Below, one piece after another: positions 33,663-43,121 of a stretch of DNA of 64,000 nt (positions within the stretch are counted from its first letter, which is position 1; every line of letters starts with the position of its first letter). The stretch covers positions 32,049-96,048 of the forward strand of contig NZ_PPTT01000015.1 in assembly GCF_003339815.1 (NCBI RefSeq), given 5' to 3'. The notes beneath the pieces are model-generated. The model had not been told where the DNA came from and ran no database searches. It saw nothing but the letters and a program-made list of their open reading frames with translations. A program made the position numbers and the translations under genes. The stretch comes from Eggerthella sinensis (GTDB lineage: Bacteria > Actinomycetota > Coriobacteriia > Coriobacteriales > Eggerthellaceae).

Positions 33663-35306
33663 TTACGCGGTCATGCTGTCGAAGTCGTCCATCATGTCCT
33701 TGATGGAGAGGACGCCGAGGACGAAGCCGCGTCCGATCGAGCCGCCAGGAAGCACCATGGGGTACTCGTGGCCGTAGAACGACCCGCCGCAATCGCCCGC
33801 GGCCCACAGGCCCTTGATGACGTCGCCGTTCTCGTCGAGCACGCGGCTGTGCTCCTCGACCTGCAGGCCGCCGACGGTCGCCAGGACGCCGGGAGCGCGC
33901 TTGATGGCGTAGAACGGGGGCTCCTTGATGGCGGTGTAGCCCATGAACTCGCCCTTCACGCCGAAGTCCTCGTCGACGCCCTTGTCGCAGAGCTCGTTGT
34001 AGCGCTCGACGGTTGCGAGGAAGGTCTGCTTGTCGATGTCGTAGGCCTCCGCCAGGCCCTCGAGGGTGTCGGACTCGATGATGGCCCCGCCCTTCACGGC
34101 CTTCTCCCAATCCTTCGCCGGATCGGCCGTCTCGCGGCTGTGGCTGTTCGGGTTGGGCATGTCGTCGATGTGGTCCATCCAATGGGAGTCCGTGATCTGG
34201 AACGCCAGCTTCTCGGGCTGCGCGGCAACCGCCTGCACCACACCCTGGTACGGCGCGTCCTCGTTGCCGAACCGCACGCCCTTCTTGTTCACGCGCAGCC
34301 ACGGAATGCCGGAGAACGGCGCGTTGCCTTCCGGCAGCCACGTGGGGTCGAAGTGCATCATGAGCGCGTGGGGCGCGGGCGTCACCTGCGCGCCGATCCA
34401 CGACCCCATCCTGACGGCGTCGCCGGTGTTGTTGGGGGCTCCGTGCATGTTGTGCACGCCGAGCAGCAGCGGCGCGTAGCACTCGAGCATCTCCTCGTCG
34501 TCGGAGATGTCGCCGCACGCCATCAGGACGCCCTTCGACGTGTTCACCCGCACGTACTCGCCCTTCTTGTTCTGCCCGATCACGCCGGTGACGTCGCCGC
34601 TCTCGTTGGTGATGAGCTGCACGGCGGGCGTGTCCCACAGCATGGTGGCGCCGGCGGCCTCGGCCTTGTCGCCCATGAGCTTGAGCAGCTCGGCGTACTG
34701 GGCGTAGCGGGTCGAGAAATCGTTGTCGACGTACCAGCCGATGGTCTGTCCCTTTTCGACGACGACGGGGGTCTTCTCCGGGGTGTTGTCCATGATCCAG
34801 TTCATCACCTCGCCGCCGCGGTTCAAGAAGTTCATGACGAGCTTGCCGTTGTCGCGCCCGTTCGATATCTCGGCGAAATCGGCGTAGAGCTTGCCGGTGT
34901 CGAACGGCTCTCCGCCCGACTCGAGCCACGCCTTGTTGTTGATGGCGTTGGCGCACCAGCCGTTCGAGATTGCCGCATTGCCCTTCTGCAGGACGACAGT
35001 CTTCAGGCCGTGGGTGGCGGCGTACAGGGCGGACGGGGCTCCGGCGGCGCCCAACCCGACGATGCAGACGTCGGCGTCGTAGGTGTCGGCGAACTCGGTG
35101 ATGGGCTCGGGCTTCACCGACCAGCTCCAGCGCCCGCCTCCGGTGCTCGCGGCGCCTTCCGCGCCCGCCTCGGCTGCTTTCTGCCCGTCCGCGGCGGCGC
35201 TCTGCGGGCTTGCGGGCGAGCAGGCGGCGAGCCCGGCTCCTGCGGCGACGGCCGCGCCGCCGGCCAAGGCTCCCTTGATGAAGTTGCGCCTCGAAAGTTC
35301 CTTCAT
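33663..35306 (-). CDS. Tat-exported FAD-dependent reductase (fumarate reductase flavoprotein family), pair 1
   Basis: 547 residues. Twin-arginine signal SRRNFIKG at the N-terminus followed by a hydrophobic stretch and lipobox-like LAAC, so a membrane-anchored extracytoplasmic lipoprotein is predicted. FAD Rossmann motif VGLGAAGAPSA is near residue 85, the substrate/proton-relay region GVRFGNEDAPY mid-protein, and the C-terminal FAD motif GLWAAGDCGGSFYG. There are no heme-c CxxCH motifs, so electrons must come from a separate donor. It is homologous to FrdA/UrdA-type reductases of organic acceptors; substrate unknown. Divergent from the LuxR regulator at 35529. Confidence 0.9.
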   Translation of the reverse strand: MKELSRRNFIKGALAGGAAVAAGAGLAACSPASPQSAAADGQKAAEAGAEGAASTGGGRWSWSVKPEPITEFADTYDADVCIVGLGAAGAPSALYAATHGLKTVVLQKGNAAISNGWCANAINNKAWLESGGEPFDTGKLYADFAEISNGRDNGKLVMNFLNRGGEVMNWIMDNTPEKTPVVVEKGQTIGWYVDNDFSTRYAQYAELLKLMGDKAEAAGATMLWDTPAVQLITNESGDVTGVIGQNKKGEYVRVNTSKGVLMACGDISDDEEMLECYAPLLLGVHNMHGAPNNTGDAVRMGSWIGAQVTPAPHALMMHFDPTWLPEGNAPFSGIPWLRVNKKGVRFGNEDAPYQGVVQAVAAQPEKLAFQITDSHWMDHIDDMPNPNSHSRETADPAKDWEKAVKGGAIIESDTLEGLAEAYDIDKQTFLATVERYNELCDKGVDEDFGVKGEFMGYTAIKEPPFYAIKRAPGVLATVGGLQVEEHSRVLDENGDVIKGLWAAGDCGGSFYGHEYPMVLPGGSIGRGFVLGVLSIKDMMDDFDSMTA

Positions 35307-35528
35307 AGTACCCTCCTTCTTCGTGTGCTCGACCTCGCAAAAACCCTGATTGCACAGGTGGTAGCGGGTGTCGGGCGAGGTGCCGCATTCCCTCGATGCG
35401 ACGGGGACAAGCCTACTCGCTGCCGCGAATCGCGTAATCGCACTGCGCGATTTTTTCTGGGTGATTTCTCGTTGTCACCGTCACCCTTTTGCCGTAATCT
35501 TGGGCTACAGGGCGGATGTGGGGGTGGT
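35307..35528. promoter_or_regulatory. Divergent regulatory region of flavoprotein/LuxR pair 1
   Basis: It contains AATCGCG/CGCGATT inverted arms (35428-35434, 35446-35452), then GGGTGAT at 35459-35465 and an opposing GTCACCC at 35480-35486. GGGTGAT also occurs in the corresponding regions of the other two pairs, making it a candidate regulator site. Confidence 0.4.
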
Positions 35529-37028
35529 GTGCGCGTGGTCGAGGGGACCGAGTCGTTGGGTGCGAGGGCCGAGAAGGCGTGGAAAAGCTTCTTCCCGGTG
35601 CCGTTCTGCTTCATGGGCATGGGGATCTTCCGCGTATGGACCGAGACCCTCTATTCCAACACGCAGATCAGCTTTCCAACGTTGACGTCGGGCGCGCTCG
35701 CGCCCTATGTGGATGCGTACGCCCTGTTCGACTACGTCTCGGCGTTCGTTCTCGTGCTGCTGGCGATCTTCGCCAAGAAGATCGCGCCCCTGTACGCGCG
35801 CCCGTGGGCGGTGGTCGTCACGCTCGTGACCATGGTGGGCGCGGTGTGCATGAACTTCGCCTCGATCTACCATCCGGAACTGACGCCGCTCCTCAGGCTG
35901 CCGGCCGTGGTGTCCGGCTCGATCGGCATCGCGTTCATCCTCATGCTGTGGTCGGAGTTCTTCGGGTGCTTGAACCCGGTGCGCGTGGTGGGGTACTATG
36001 CCGCGAGCATCGCCGTGAGCTGCGTGGTCCTGTGGGTGTTCAAGGGATTGCTGCTGCCGTGGCTGTGGGTGGGCACGTGCGTCGTGCCCGTGGTATCGCT
36101 GCTCTGCCTCTGGCGCTCCTACGCCGGATTGGCGTACGACGCCTATCCGCCCGCCTATCGGCATGACTTCCTGTTTCCCTGGAAGCCGGTGCTCGTCATC
36201 GGGATATACTCGTTCGTGTACGGCATGCGCGGCGGCGTGTTCTCGAACACCCTCTCGATGAACTCCGGCATGGGCGCGTTCGCGGGCGCGCTGTTGGTGT
36301 ACCTGCTCGTCAGCCGCTTCGGCGAGAAACTCGATTTCTCGCTGCTGTGGAAGACGGCCATGCCCCTCATGATCGTGTCGCTCGCGCCTCTGGACGGCGC
36401 GGTTGCGGGGTGGTCGACCATCGCGGATTTCTGCGCGTTGGCGAGCTATACCGTCCTGCTACTGCTCATCATGGCTATCCTGAGCAACCTGTGCTACCGC
36501 TACGGCGTCTGCGCGCTGTGGATCTTCGCGATCGAGCGGGCGATCCGCATGGCCTCGTCCCAAACGGGGCGCCTCGTCGGCGAGAACATCGTGAACTCCA
36601 CGGTGCTGCCCGATTTCGTCCAGCCGTTCGCGCTCGTCGTCATGGCGGGCTCGCTCATCGCCGTGATGTGCGTCTTCTTCTCGGAAAAGCACGTCACCTC
36701 GCAATGGGGCGTGGTGCTCAAGCACCCCATCGCCGACGACCTGGAGCTGTACATGGAGAAGAACCGCCTGGGCATGAAGTGCAAGGAGCTCGCCGACGAT
36801 CACGGCCTCACGGCGCGCGAGAACGAGATACTGCTGCTCATCGCTCGAGGCCGGCACCTCTCGCAGATCGCGGACGAGCTGACCATAAGCAACAACACGG
36901 TGAAGACGCACATCCGGCACATCTACGCGAAGCTTGCCGTCAACTCGCGAAAAGAGCTGCAGGCTTTGCTGGGCGTGAAGAAGCAGTCCTCCCGAGTCGC
37001 GGCGAAAGAACTCCAGCACGAGGGGTAG
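35529..37028 (+). CDS. LuxR-type regulator with 12-segment membrane N-terminus, pair 1
   Basis: About 499 residues. The first 400 form about 12 hydrophobic segments and the last 65 a LuxR/NarL HTH (LTARENEILLLIARGRHLSQ, SNNTVKTHIRHIYAKLAVNSR). It is a one-component membrane-bound sensor-regulator of a type common in Eggerthellaceae, predicted to control the divergent flavoprotein gene. The start is uncertain: GTG 35529 has weak G-rich complementarity, while TTG 35556 has GAGGGG nine bases upstream and would shorten the protein by nine residues. Confidence 0.88.
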   Translation: MRVVEGTESLGARAEKAWKSFFPVPFCFMGMGIFRVWTETLYSNTQISFPTLTSGALAPYVDAYALFDYVSAFVLVLLAIFAKKIAPLYARPWAVVVTLVTMVGAVCMNFASIYHPELTPLLRLPAVVSGSIGIAFILMLWSEFFGCLNPVRVVGYYAASIAVSCVVLWVFKGLLLPWLWVGTCVVPVVSLLCLWRSYAGLAYDAYPPAYRHDFLFPWKPVLVIGIYSFVYGMRGGVFSNTLSMNSGMGAFAGALLVYLLVSRFGEKLDFSLLWKTAMPLMIVSLAPLDGAVAGWSTIADFCALASYTVLLLLIMAILSNLCYRYGVCALWIFAIERAIRMASSQTGRLVGENIVNSTVLPDFVQPFALVVMAGSLIAVMCVFFSEKHVTSQWGVVLKHPIADDLELYMEKNRLGMKCKELADDHGLTARENEILLLIARGRHLSQIADELTISNNTVKTHIRHIYAKLAVNSRKELQALLGVKKQSSRVAAKELQHEG

Positions 37029-37092
37029 GGGGCCGGCGCCTCGTCGGCCCCGAGCGCGATGCCGCATCGGCAGGTGGCTTCATGGTGGATTT

Positions 37093-37122
37093 TTCGCAAG
37101 CTGTTCGCTCATCGTGTACAAT
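37093..37122 (+). promoter_or_regulatory. Promoter giving a probably leaderless transcript
   Basis: TTCGCA (37093-37098) and TACAAT (37117-37122) with an 18-bp spacer. The ATG at 37130 is seven bases past the -10, about where transcription would begin, and no Shine-Dalgarno precedes it. Confidence 0.5.
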
Positions 37123-37129
37123 TCCCCGC

Positions 37130-37468
37130 ATGGAGAACGCACCGAACAACATAGACGCGCTTGAAGCGCTCGACGAGCTGGACGGGCCGGCGGTTGCCGA
37201 CGCCGACCGCGCCGACGACGCGCCCGCGCGCCCGGCGAAGCGCCCGCGTCGCGAGGCCCCGTCGGACGAGGAGCGTCAGCAGATGCACGCCTCGTTCAAC
37301 GACCGCATCTCCTATCTCTGCAAGATGGCGGCGCTCATCGTGGCGCTCGTCTCGCTTGCCACCATCGCCCTCGGGCAGGAACTGCCCCGGTTCGTTCTCA
37401 TGGGACTGTGCCTGTCGGTCGCGTTGCTGGCCATCGCCATGCTCCAAGACCATCAGCGCAAACGATAA
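37130..37468 (+). CDS. Small membrane protein upstream of uppP
   Basis: 112 residues. The N-terminal half is charged and Asp/Ala/Arg-rich (about residues 1-60); the C-terminal half has two hydrophobic segments (CKMAALIVALVSLATIALG and FVLMGLCLSVALLAIAML). Start taken at ATG 37130, placed as for a leaderless mRNA; an in-frame ATG at 37082 has AGGTGG upstream and is the alternative. The 30-bp gap to uppP implies an operon. Family not recognised. Confidence 0.65.
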   Translation: MENAPNNIDALEALDELDGPAVADADRADDAPARPAKRPRREAPSDEERQQMHASFNDRISYLCKMAALIVALVSLATIALGQELPRFVLMGLCLSVALLAIAMLQDHQRKR

Positions 37469-37498
37469 CCGCATCGACTCACTCAAGGATACGCACGC

Positions 37499-38434
37499 AT
37501 GATTTTCGAAGCATTGAAAGCCTTCCTCATCGGCATCGTCGAGGGCATCACCGAATGGCTGCCCATCTCCTCGACCGGCCACATGATCCTCGTGGACGAG
37601 TTCGTGAAGCTGCAGGTATCCGATGAGTTCCTCGCCCTGTTCCTCGTGGTCATCCAGCTGGGCGCCATCATGGCCGTGCTCATCCTGTACTTCCACAAGC
37701 TCAACCCCTTCTCGCCGAAGAAGACGACCGGGGAGAAGAAGAGCACGTGGCGCCTGTGGGGCATGGTGGCCATCGGCTGCATCCCCGCGGCCATCATCGG
37801 CCTGGCGTTCGACGACCTCGTGAACGAGTACTTCTACAACAAGGTGACCGTCGCCGCCATGCTCATCCTGTACGGCGTGGTGTTCATCGTGCTCGAGCGC
37901 CGCAACCGCCGTCGCTTGCGCGAGGCCGAGGCCGCCCTCGAGGCGCCGCGCGGCCGTCATGCGCGCGTGTCGTACGGCGACACCGCCGACGAGGCCGAGG
38001 CGTCGCTGTTCAAGATCACCGACGTGGACGAGATCGACTGGAAGACCGCGCTCAAAATCGGCTGCTTCCAGGTGCTGGCCATCATTCCCGGCACGAGCCG
38101 CTCCGGCGCCACCATCATCGGCGGCATGCTGGCGGGCTGCTCGCGCACGGCGGCCGCCGAGTTCACGTTCTTCCTGGCCATTCCTATCATGTTCGGCTGG
38201 GGCCTCGTGAAGTGCATCAAGTTCTTCGCCGCGGGCATCGCCATGACTTCCACCGAGATCATGGTGCTCGTGGTGGGCATCGTCACGGCGTTCGCCATGT
38301 CGGTGGTGGCCATCAAGTTCCTCATGGGCTACATCAAGAAGAACGACTTCACCGCGTTCGGCTGGTACCGCATCGTGGTGGGCGTGCTCGTGCTGGGCTA
38401 CTTCGTCTTCGAGAGCATGGGCATGCTGCCCTAG
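37499..38434 (+). CDS. uppP: Undecaprenyl-diphosphatase
   Basis: Recycles undecaprenyl diphosphate to the monophosphate carrier for cell-wall synthesis; overexpression gives bacitracin tolerance. 311 residues, polytopic, with both BacA catalytic motifs: EGITEWLPISSTGHMIL near the N-terminus and IPGTSRSGATIIGG around residue 200. Longer than the usual 265-280 residues because of a charged cytoplasmic insertion of about 45 residues (from RRNRRRLREAEAAL to KITDVDEI). Cotranscribed with the small membrane protein upstream. Confidence 0.95.
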   Translation: MIFEALKAFLIGIVEGITEWLPISSTGHMILVDEFVKLQVSDEFLALFLVVIQLGAIMAVLILYFHKLNPFSPKKTTGEKKSTWRLWGMVAIGCIPAAIIGLAFDDLVNEYFYNKVTVAAMLILYGVVFIVLERRNRRRLREAEAALEAPRGRHARVSYGDTADEAEASLFKITDVDEIDWKTALKIGCFQVLAIIPGTSRSGATIIGGMLAGCSRTAAAEFTFFLAIPIMFGWGLVKCIKFFAAGIAMTSTEIMVLVVGIVTAFAMSVVAIKFLMGYIKKNDFTAFGWYRIVVGVLVLGYFVFESMGMLP

Positions 38435-38470
38435 CGCTCTGCCGCGCGCGTCGTCCGTCGAACGTGAGCG

Positions 38471-39409
38471 CTACATGCCCATGAGCAGCGTCGCCATCAG
38501 CGGAATGGTGACGAGCGAGCATACCGTGGTGATGAACGTGCCCTGCGCGATGGTTTTGATGTCGCCGCCGTACTGGTAGCTCAGCATAGTGCCGTTCGTG
38601 GCCACCGGCATGGCCGAGATCACCACGAGCACCCCCAACAGCACCGGGTCGGTGACGAAGAAGTGGAACACGAACCAGATGAGCGCCGGCGTGAGCAGCA
38701 GGCGAAACAGCGCTGCGGCCATGAGGCGCGGCCCGCCCACGAGCTGCCCGACCGGCACGTTCGCCAGCGACGACCCGATGATCAGCATGGCGGCCGGCGT
38801 GGTGAACGACCCGAGCGCATCGAGCGCGTCGCCCACCACGGGCACGTTGTGCACCCCGGCGAACGTCAGCACGAGCGCCGCCAAGCACGCGATGATGCAC
38901 GGCGACAGAAACGCCCGCGCATTCATCTTCACCTTCACGCCGTACTCGTTGTCCTGCGCGAGGAACCACACGCCCACGGTGAACACGAGGCAGTTGAACG
39001 TGAGGTTGAAGATGGTGGCCAGGATGAGGGCTTGCGACCCAAAGATGGTGTTGATGACGGGGAAGCCCAAAAAACCCGTGTTGCCGAACACGAGGATGAA
39101 CCGGTACACGCCCCGGCGTCCGTGCGGGATGCGCAGCGCGGCCGTCACGACGAATCCCACCGCGATGAGCACGACGTAGCTCAAACACGAGACGAGCATG
39201 GCCCACAGGATGTCGGCGGCGGGCGGCAGGTACTCGGCGGTGAGCACGGAGGCCAGGATCATGGCTGGCAGGGCGGTGGACAGGATGAGCTTCGACAGCT
39301 TCTTGTCGAAGTCCTCGTCCATGAGGTGCAGCTTCTTGGCGACGTATCCGGTTGCGCCCACGGTGAACAGGATCACCATCTGCAAGAATATGTCCGCGAA
39401 ACCCGCCAC
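38471..39409 (-). CDS. AEC-family (auxin efflux carrier type) transporter
   Basis: A 312-residue membrane protein, about 10 segments, with the two-half AEC layout: LILSTALPAMILASVL in the first half, FILVFGNTGFLGFPVI mid-protein, TTPAAMLIIGSSLA and SAMPVATNGTMLS in the second half. Bacterial members carry malate, malonate or other organic anions. The start is GTG 39409 with GAAGGG upstream. Monocistronic. Confidence 0.85.
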   Translation of the reverse strand: MAGFADIFLQMVILFTVGATGYVAKKLHLMDEDFDKKLSKLILSTALPAMILASVLTAEYLPPAADILWAMLVSCLSYVVLIAVGFVVTAALRIPHGRRGVYRFILVFGNTGFLGFPVINTIFGSQALILATIFNLTFNCLVFTVGVWFLAQDNEYGVKVKMNARAFLSPCIIACLAALVLTFAGVHNVPVVGDALDALGSFTTPAAMLIIGSSLANVPVGQLVGGPRLMAAALFRLLLTPALIWFVFHFFVTDPVLLGVLVVISAMPVATNGTMLSYQYGGDIKTIAQGTFITTVCSLVTIPLMATLLMGM

Positions 39410-39514
39410 GACGTCTGCCCTTCACACGAGGAATTGAAACCGGAATTGAGGCCGCCCGTATGAGGCGACGGCAGCAGCATCCAGTGTATACCACGTGTCA
39501 AAGGGGGCGGGGCA

Positions 39515-41026
39515 TCAGTACGTTTCCGCGAGGTCGATGAGCTCCTGCTGCGAGTGCAGGTCCATCTTCTGGTAGATGTGCTTGATGTGGGTCTTGATGG
39601 TGTTGCGCGAGATGATGAGCTCCTCCTCGATGAACGGCACGTTGCGCCCGCGCGCCAGCAGGCGGAACACCTCGCCCTCGCGCTCGGTGAGCGCGTACTC
39701 CTGCGCGAGCCGCGCGCATTGCTGATCGAGGGCGTGCGCCTGCGCTTCGTCGTCGGCCGCCGCCGTGGCGGCACGCGGCTCGTCCTGCGGCGCGGCCGCC
39801 ACCTCCGGCACCGCCTCGACGCCTTCGATGGTGCGCTCGAAGCTGAACGATCGCAGCACGGTGAGGTTGAGGGCGGCGAAGGCCAGCACGACGACGGCCA
39901 CCGTGGCCGGCACGAGCGCCGCGTCGTTGGCCAGCAGCCCGTTCATGAGGTGGCCGAGCGACGTGCCCACGAGCGAGCCCGCGCTCGTGGCGCACTGCCC
40001 CCAGGCGAACATCGACAGCGCGTGCAGCGGGTTGCGCCGCCCAACGGCCGCCAGCGTGTAGTACATGAGCACCGAGAAACAGTCGCCGCCCGCCGCCAGC
40101 AGCATGTTGGGAACGGAGCTGTCCACCGTCTGCGGCACGAGGGTGGCCAGGAACCCCGCCAGCACGAACAGGCACGCCACCTGGTACAGGATGTCGCCCG
40201 GCGCCGCGCGCCCGGTGGCCACCACCTGCAGCGCCACAAGCGCGAGCGGGATGAGGGGCAGCAGCGAGAACGGCGGCGTGCTTTCCACCGCGCCGAACGT
40301 GAGCGAGAAGCCGTAGGCGCTGCGGAACACGAAGAACGCGAGGAACAGCACGTGCGCGAACGGCAGGAACGACCGCGGCTCGGTGAGGGCGAGCGTGGCC
40401 GCCGAGGGACGCGTGCGCGTGCGGTCGAGCTGCTCGCGCACGAACGGCCACACGAGCGCGAACGCCCCCAGGGTGACCGCGGGGTATGCGAGCATGCCGA
40501 GCGGCTCGGGCAGCGCAACGAAGATGCCGCGCCACGCGTAGGCGAGCGCGAGGCTGCCGGCGATGCACAGCGCGCTCGACCGGGCGCTCAGGCCGATGAG
40601 CACGATGCACGAGACGGCCATGATGGTGGCCCGCCCCGCGTTCATGACGACGGCCCCCGCGGTGATGAGCGCCGGGCTCGCGAGGGCGAGGCCGGCCTGC
40701 ACGAGCGCGAACCCGGCAAGCATCACGGCGGTGGCGCCGAGGGCGAGCGGCCGGGGCCTGAGCCACGCGGGCCTGAGCGTTGCCGTGAGGGCCACGGCGA
40801 GCGCGGCGCAGCTCGACGAGACCGTGGCGAACTCGCGCGCCATGCCGTACACGACGGCGATGCGCGGAAAGATGAACTGGTTGAGCAGCCAGGTTCCCAG
40901 GAACAGCAGGCTGAGCGCGACGAAGCAGCGCAGCCATCGCGAGCTGACGAGCTCGGCTGCGAACCCCTGACGACGGCCGCGCGCGGGCGCGTCGTCGGAT
41001 ATATGGTGGCGGTTGATAGCGGTCAC
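39515..41026 (-). CDS. LuxR-type regulator with 12-segment membrane N-terminus, pair 2
   Basis: 503 residues, about 12 hydrophobic segments, then an Ala-rich linker and a C-terminal LuxR HTH (LTEREGEVFRLLARGRNVPF, SRNTIKTHIKHIYQKMDLHSQ). GTG 41026 with GGAAGGG upstream is the start; the open frame continues over the divergent gene but without coding character. Predicted membrane-bound one-component regulator of the flavoprotein at 41222. Confidence 0.88.
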   Translation of the reverse strand: MTAINRHHISDDAPARGRRQGFAAELVSSRWLRCFVALSLLFLGTWLLNQFIFPRIAVVYGMAREFATVSSSCAALAVALTATLRPAWLRPRPLALGATAVMLAGFALVQAGLALASPALITAGAVVMNAGRATIMAVSCIVLIGLSARSSALCIAGSLALAYAWRGIFVALPEPLGMLAYPAVTLGAFALVWPFVREQLDRTRTRPSAATLALTEPRSFLPFAHVLFLAFFVFRSAYGFSLTFGAVESTPPFSLLPLIPLALVALQVVATGRAAPGDILYQVACLFVLAGFLATLVPQTVDSSVPNMLLAAGGDCFSVLMYYTLAAVGRRNPLHALSMFAWGQCATSAGSLVGTSLGHLMNGLLANDAALVPATVAVVVLAFAALNLTVLRSFSFERTIEGVEAVPEVAAAPQDEPRAATAAADDEAQAHALDQQCARLAQEYALTEREGEVFRLLARGRNVPFIEEELIISRNTIKTHIKHIYQKMDLHSQQELIDLAETY

Positions 41027-41221
41027 AACGCCCTTCCCCTTGCGTGTCGTGGCCCAGTATAGCAAAGCGCTTGCCGCGTCACCATGCCGCCCATCAGGCG
41101 AAATGCAAATCTCCCCTCGACTGGGTGATGGCGAATCGCTCACGTTTTCCATAATGGGGGCCGTCGAACCAAGCCGGCGCATCCGGGAAGCGGAAGGCCG
41201 GCACCACCGAAAGGGGAGGGT
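41027..41221. promoter_or_regulatory. Divergent regulatory region of flavoprotein/LuxR pair 2
   Basis: Contains GGGTGAT at 41123-41129 followed by a GTGA...TCAC half-symmetric element (to about 41143). The flavoprotein ribosome site AGGGGAGGG lies directly before 41222. Confidence 0.4.
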
Positions 41222-42970
41222 ATGAACATGAACACGAGCACGAAGACGAACCTCGACGGGCGCGGCCTCTCGCGCCGCGGATTCCTCGGCCTGGCGGGCG
41301 TCGCCGGCGTGGGGGCCATGGCGGGGCTCGCGGGCTGCGCGCCGCAGCAGAGCGCCGACGCCGCGTCGTCCGCGAAGGGCGGGGAGGCCGCGGCCGCCTC
41401 GGGCGAGAGCGACTGGCTGGGCAGCGCGCCCGCCATCGCCGACGGCGACATCGTGGACACGCGCGAGACCGACGTGCTCATCGTGGGCGCCGGCAACGCC
41501 GGCATGATGGCGGCGGCCACCGCGGCGGACGAGGGCGTGGACTTCATCTTGTGCGAAAAGAACGCCCAGGTGCAGAGCACGCGCCACTGGATTGGCGCCG
41601 TCAACACGGCGCAGCAGCAGGAGGCCGGCGTGGACATCGACCGCGGCGAGCTGCTCAACGAGCTGGCGCGCTACGCCTCGTACAAGTGCGACATGGACGT
41701 GTGGAAGGTGTGGGTGGACGAGTCGGCCGAGATGATGGCGTACCTCGATCCCATCATGGAGGCGTCGCTCGGCATGAAGGCGTCGCTCGACACCGACAAG
41801 TTCGACAAGCAGAAGCACTACACGCCCATGGTGCAGCACATGTACCTCACCGACCCCGCGCTCGGCATCAAGCCCGAGAAGGAGCGCAACCAGGTGCTGC
41901 AGGAGTACATCGAGGGCAAGGGCGCAACCATCGACTTCGGCACCAAGATGGTGAAGCTCGAGCGCGAGGGCGACGGCGCGGGCCGCGTGACGGGCGCGAT
42001 CTTCGAAACCGAGCAGGGCTACGTGCGCATCAACGCCAAGAAGGGCGTGCTGCTCACCACCGGCGGGTACGCGGGAAACCCCGTGATGACGAAGGCGCTC
42101 GCGCCCATCGTGCCTCAGTGCACCACGACGGCGGACAACACGCCGTCGTGCGACGGCCTCGGCATCAAGGCGGCGCTGTGGGCGGGCGCGAAGATGGACC
42201 CGCAGCCCGCTCCCATGCTGTTCGCCCGCGGCGCGGTGGCGCCGGGCGTCGACGCCGGCTACGTGGGCGAGGGCATGGACGCCGCGCTGCCCGGCACCGT
42301 GTTCCAGTCGAACGTGGGCACGCAGCCGTTCATGGCGGTCGATCGCACGGGCAAGCGCTTCGTCAACGAGTCGTCTCCCTACGAGGCCGTGTGCTTCGCC
42401 TCGAGCAACCGCCCCGGCGGCGTGTGGTGCAAGGTGTGGGACGCCAACATCGTCGAGGACATCGAGCGCTTCTCCACGGTGGGCTGCTCGAAGATCATCG
42501 CGCAGGCGTTCGCCGGCGGCGCCACGCCGGAGGAGTACTTCCAGAAGCAGATCGACGGCGGCACCCTGTTCAAGGCCGACACCGTCGAGGAGCTGGCCGG
42601 CAAGCTGGGCTTCGAGGGCGAGGCGAAGGAGAACTTCCTCGCGCAGGTGGAGCGCTACAACGAGCTGAACGAGCAGCAGCGCGACGACGACTTCGGCAAA
42701 GAGCCCTTCCGTCTGTCCGCCCTCAGCACGCCTCCGTTCTATGGCGGCTGGTTCGGCGCATGCTACCTCACCACGGTGGACGGCATCAAGATCAACCCCG
42801 ACATGCAAGCGCTCGATCAGCAGGAACAGGTTATCGAGGGCCTGTACTGCGCCGGCGACTGCTCGGGCAGCCTGTTCGCCGACAACTATCCCGAGTACAT
42901 CATCGGATGCGCGTGCGGCCGCACCCTCACGTTCGCGCGCCAAGCCGTGAAGCATATGAACGAGCGATAG
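41222..42970 (+). CDS. Tat-exported FAD-dependent reductase, pair 2
   Basis: 582 residues. Tat signal LSRRGFLGLAG at about residue 16, lipobox-like LAGC near residue 38, FAD motif VGAGNAGMMAA at about 93, active-site region GKRFVNESSPYEAV, and C-terminal GLYCAGDCSGSLFADNYPEY. No heme motif. Same family as the flavoproteins at 33663 and 48090 but clearly divergent, so a different electron acceptor is likely. Divergent from the regulator at 39515; monocistronic with a terminator at 43006. Confidence 0.9.
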   Translation: MNMNTSTKTNLDGRGLSRRGFLGLAGVAGVGAMAGLAGCAPQQSADAASSAKGGEAAAASGESDWLGSAPAIADGDIVDTRETDVLIVGAGNAGMMAAATAADEGVDFILCEKNAQVQSTRHWIGAVNTAQQQEAGVDIDRGELLNELARYASYKCDMDVWKVWVDESAEMMAYLDPIMEASLGMKASLDTDKFDKQKHYTPMVQHMYLTDPALGIKPEKERNQVLQEYIEGKGATIDFGTKMVKLEREGDGAGRVTGAIFETEQGYVRINAKKGVLLTTGGYAGNPVMTKALAPIVPQCTTTADNTPSCDGLGIKAALWAGAKMDPQPAPMLFARGAVAPGVDAGYVGEGMDAALPGTVFQSNVGTQPFMAVDRTGKRFVNESSPYEAVCFASSNRPGGVWCKVWDANIVEDIERFSTVGCSKIIAQAFAGGATPEEYFQKQIDGGTLFKADTVEELAGKLGFEGEAKENFLAQVERYNELNEQQRDDDFGKEPFRLSALSTPPFYGGWFGACYLTTVDGIKINPDMQALDQQEQVIEGLYCAGDCSGSLFADNYPEYIIGCACGRTLTFARQAVKHMNER

Positions 42971-43005
42971 GGAGCGATTCCCCAGGAAGTTCCTCGTAAA
43001 TTCGG

Positions 43006-43034
43006 GCGGCGCGCCTCGGGGGCGCGCCGCTTTT
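43006..43034 (+). terminator. Intrinsic terminator after flavoprotein 2
   Basis: GCGGCGCGCC (43006-43015) and GGCGCGCCGC (43021-43030), five-base loop, followed by TTTT. Confidence 0.88.
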
Positions 43035-43121
43035 GCTATCATGGTGCCTACACGAGGGCCGACTGTCCGCCGGGCGGGGCCATGCTCGTTAAAGCTTTTG
43101 AAGGTATGAGAGGAAAAGCCG

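Noticed and set aside
32071..35388. 1105-codon minus-strand frame covering MFS and flavoprotein
   Set aside because: The MFS protein starts at 33327; upstream the frame is out of register with the real flavoprotein and crosses its terminator.
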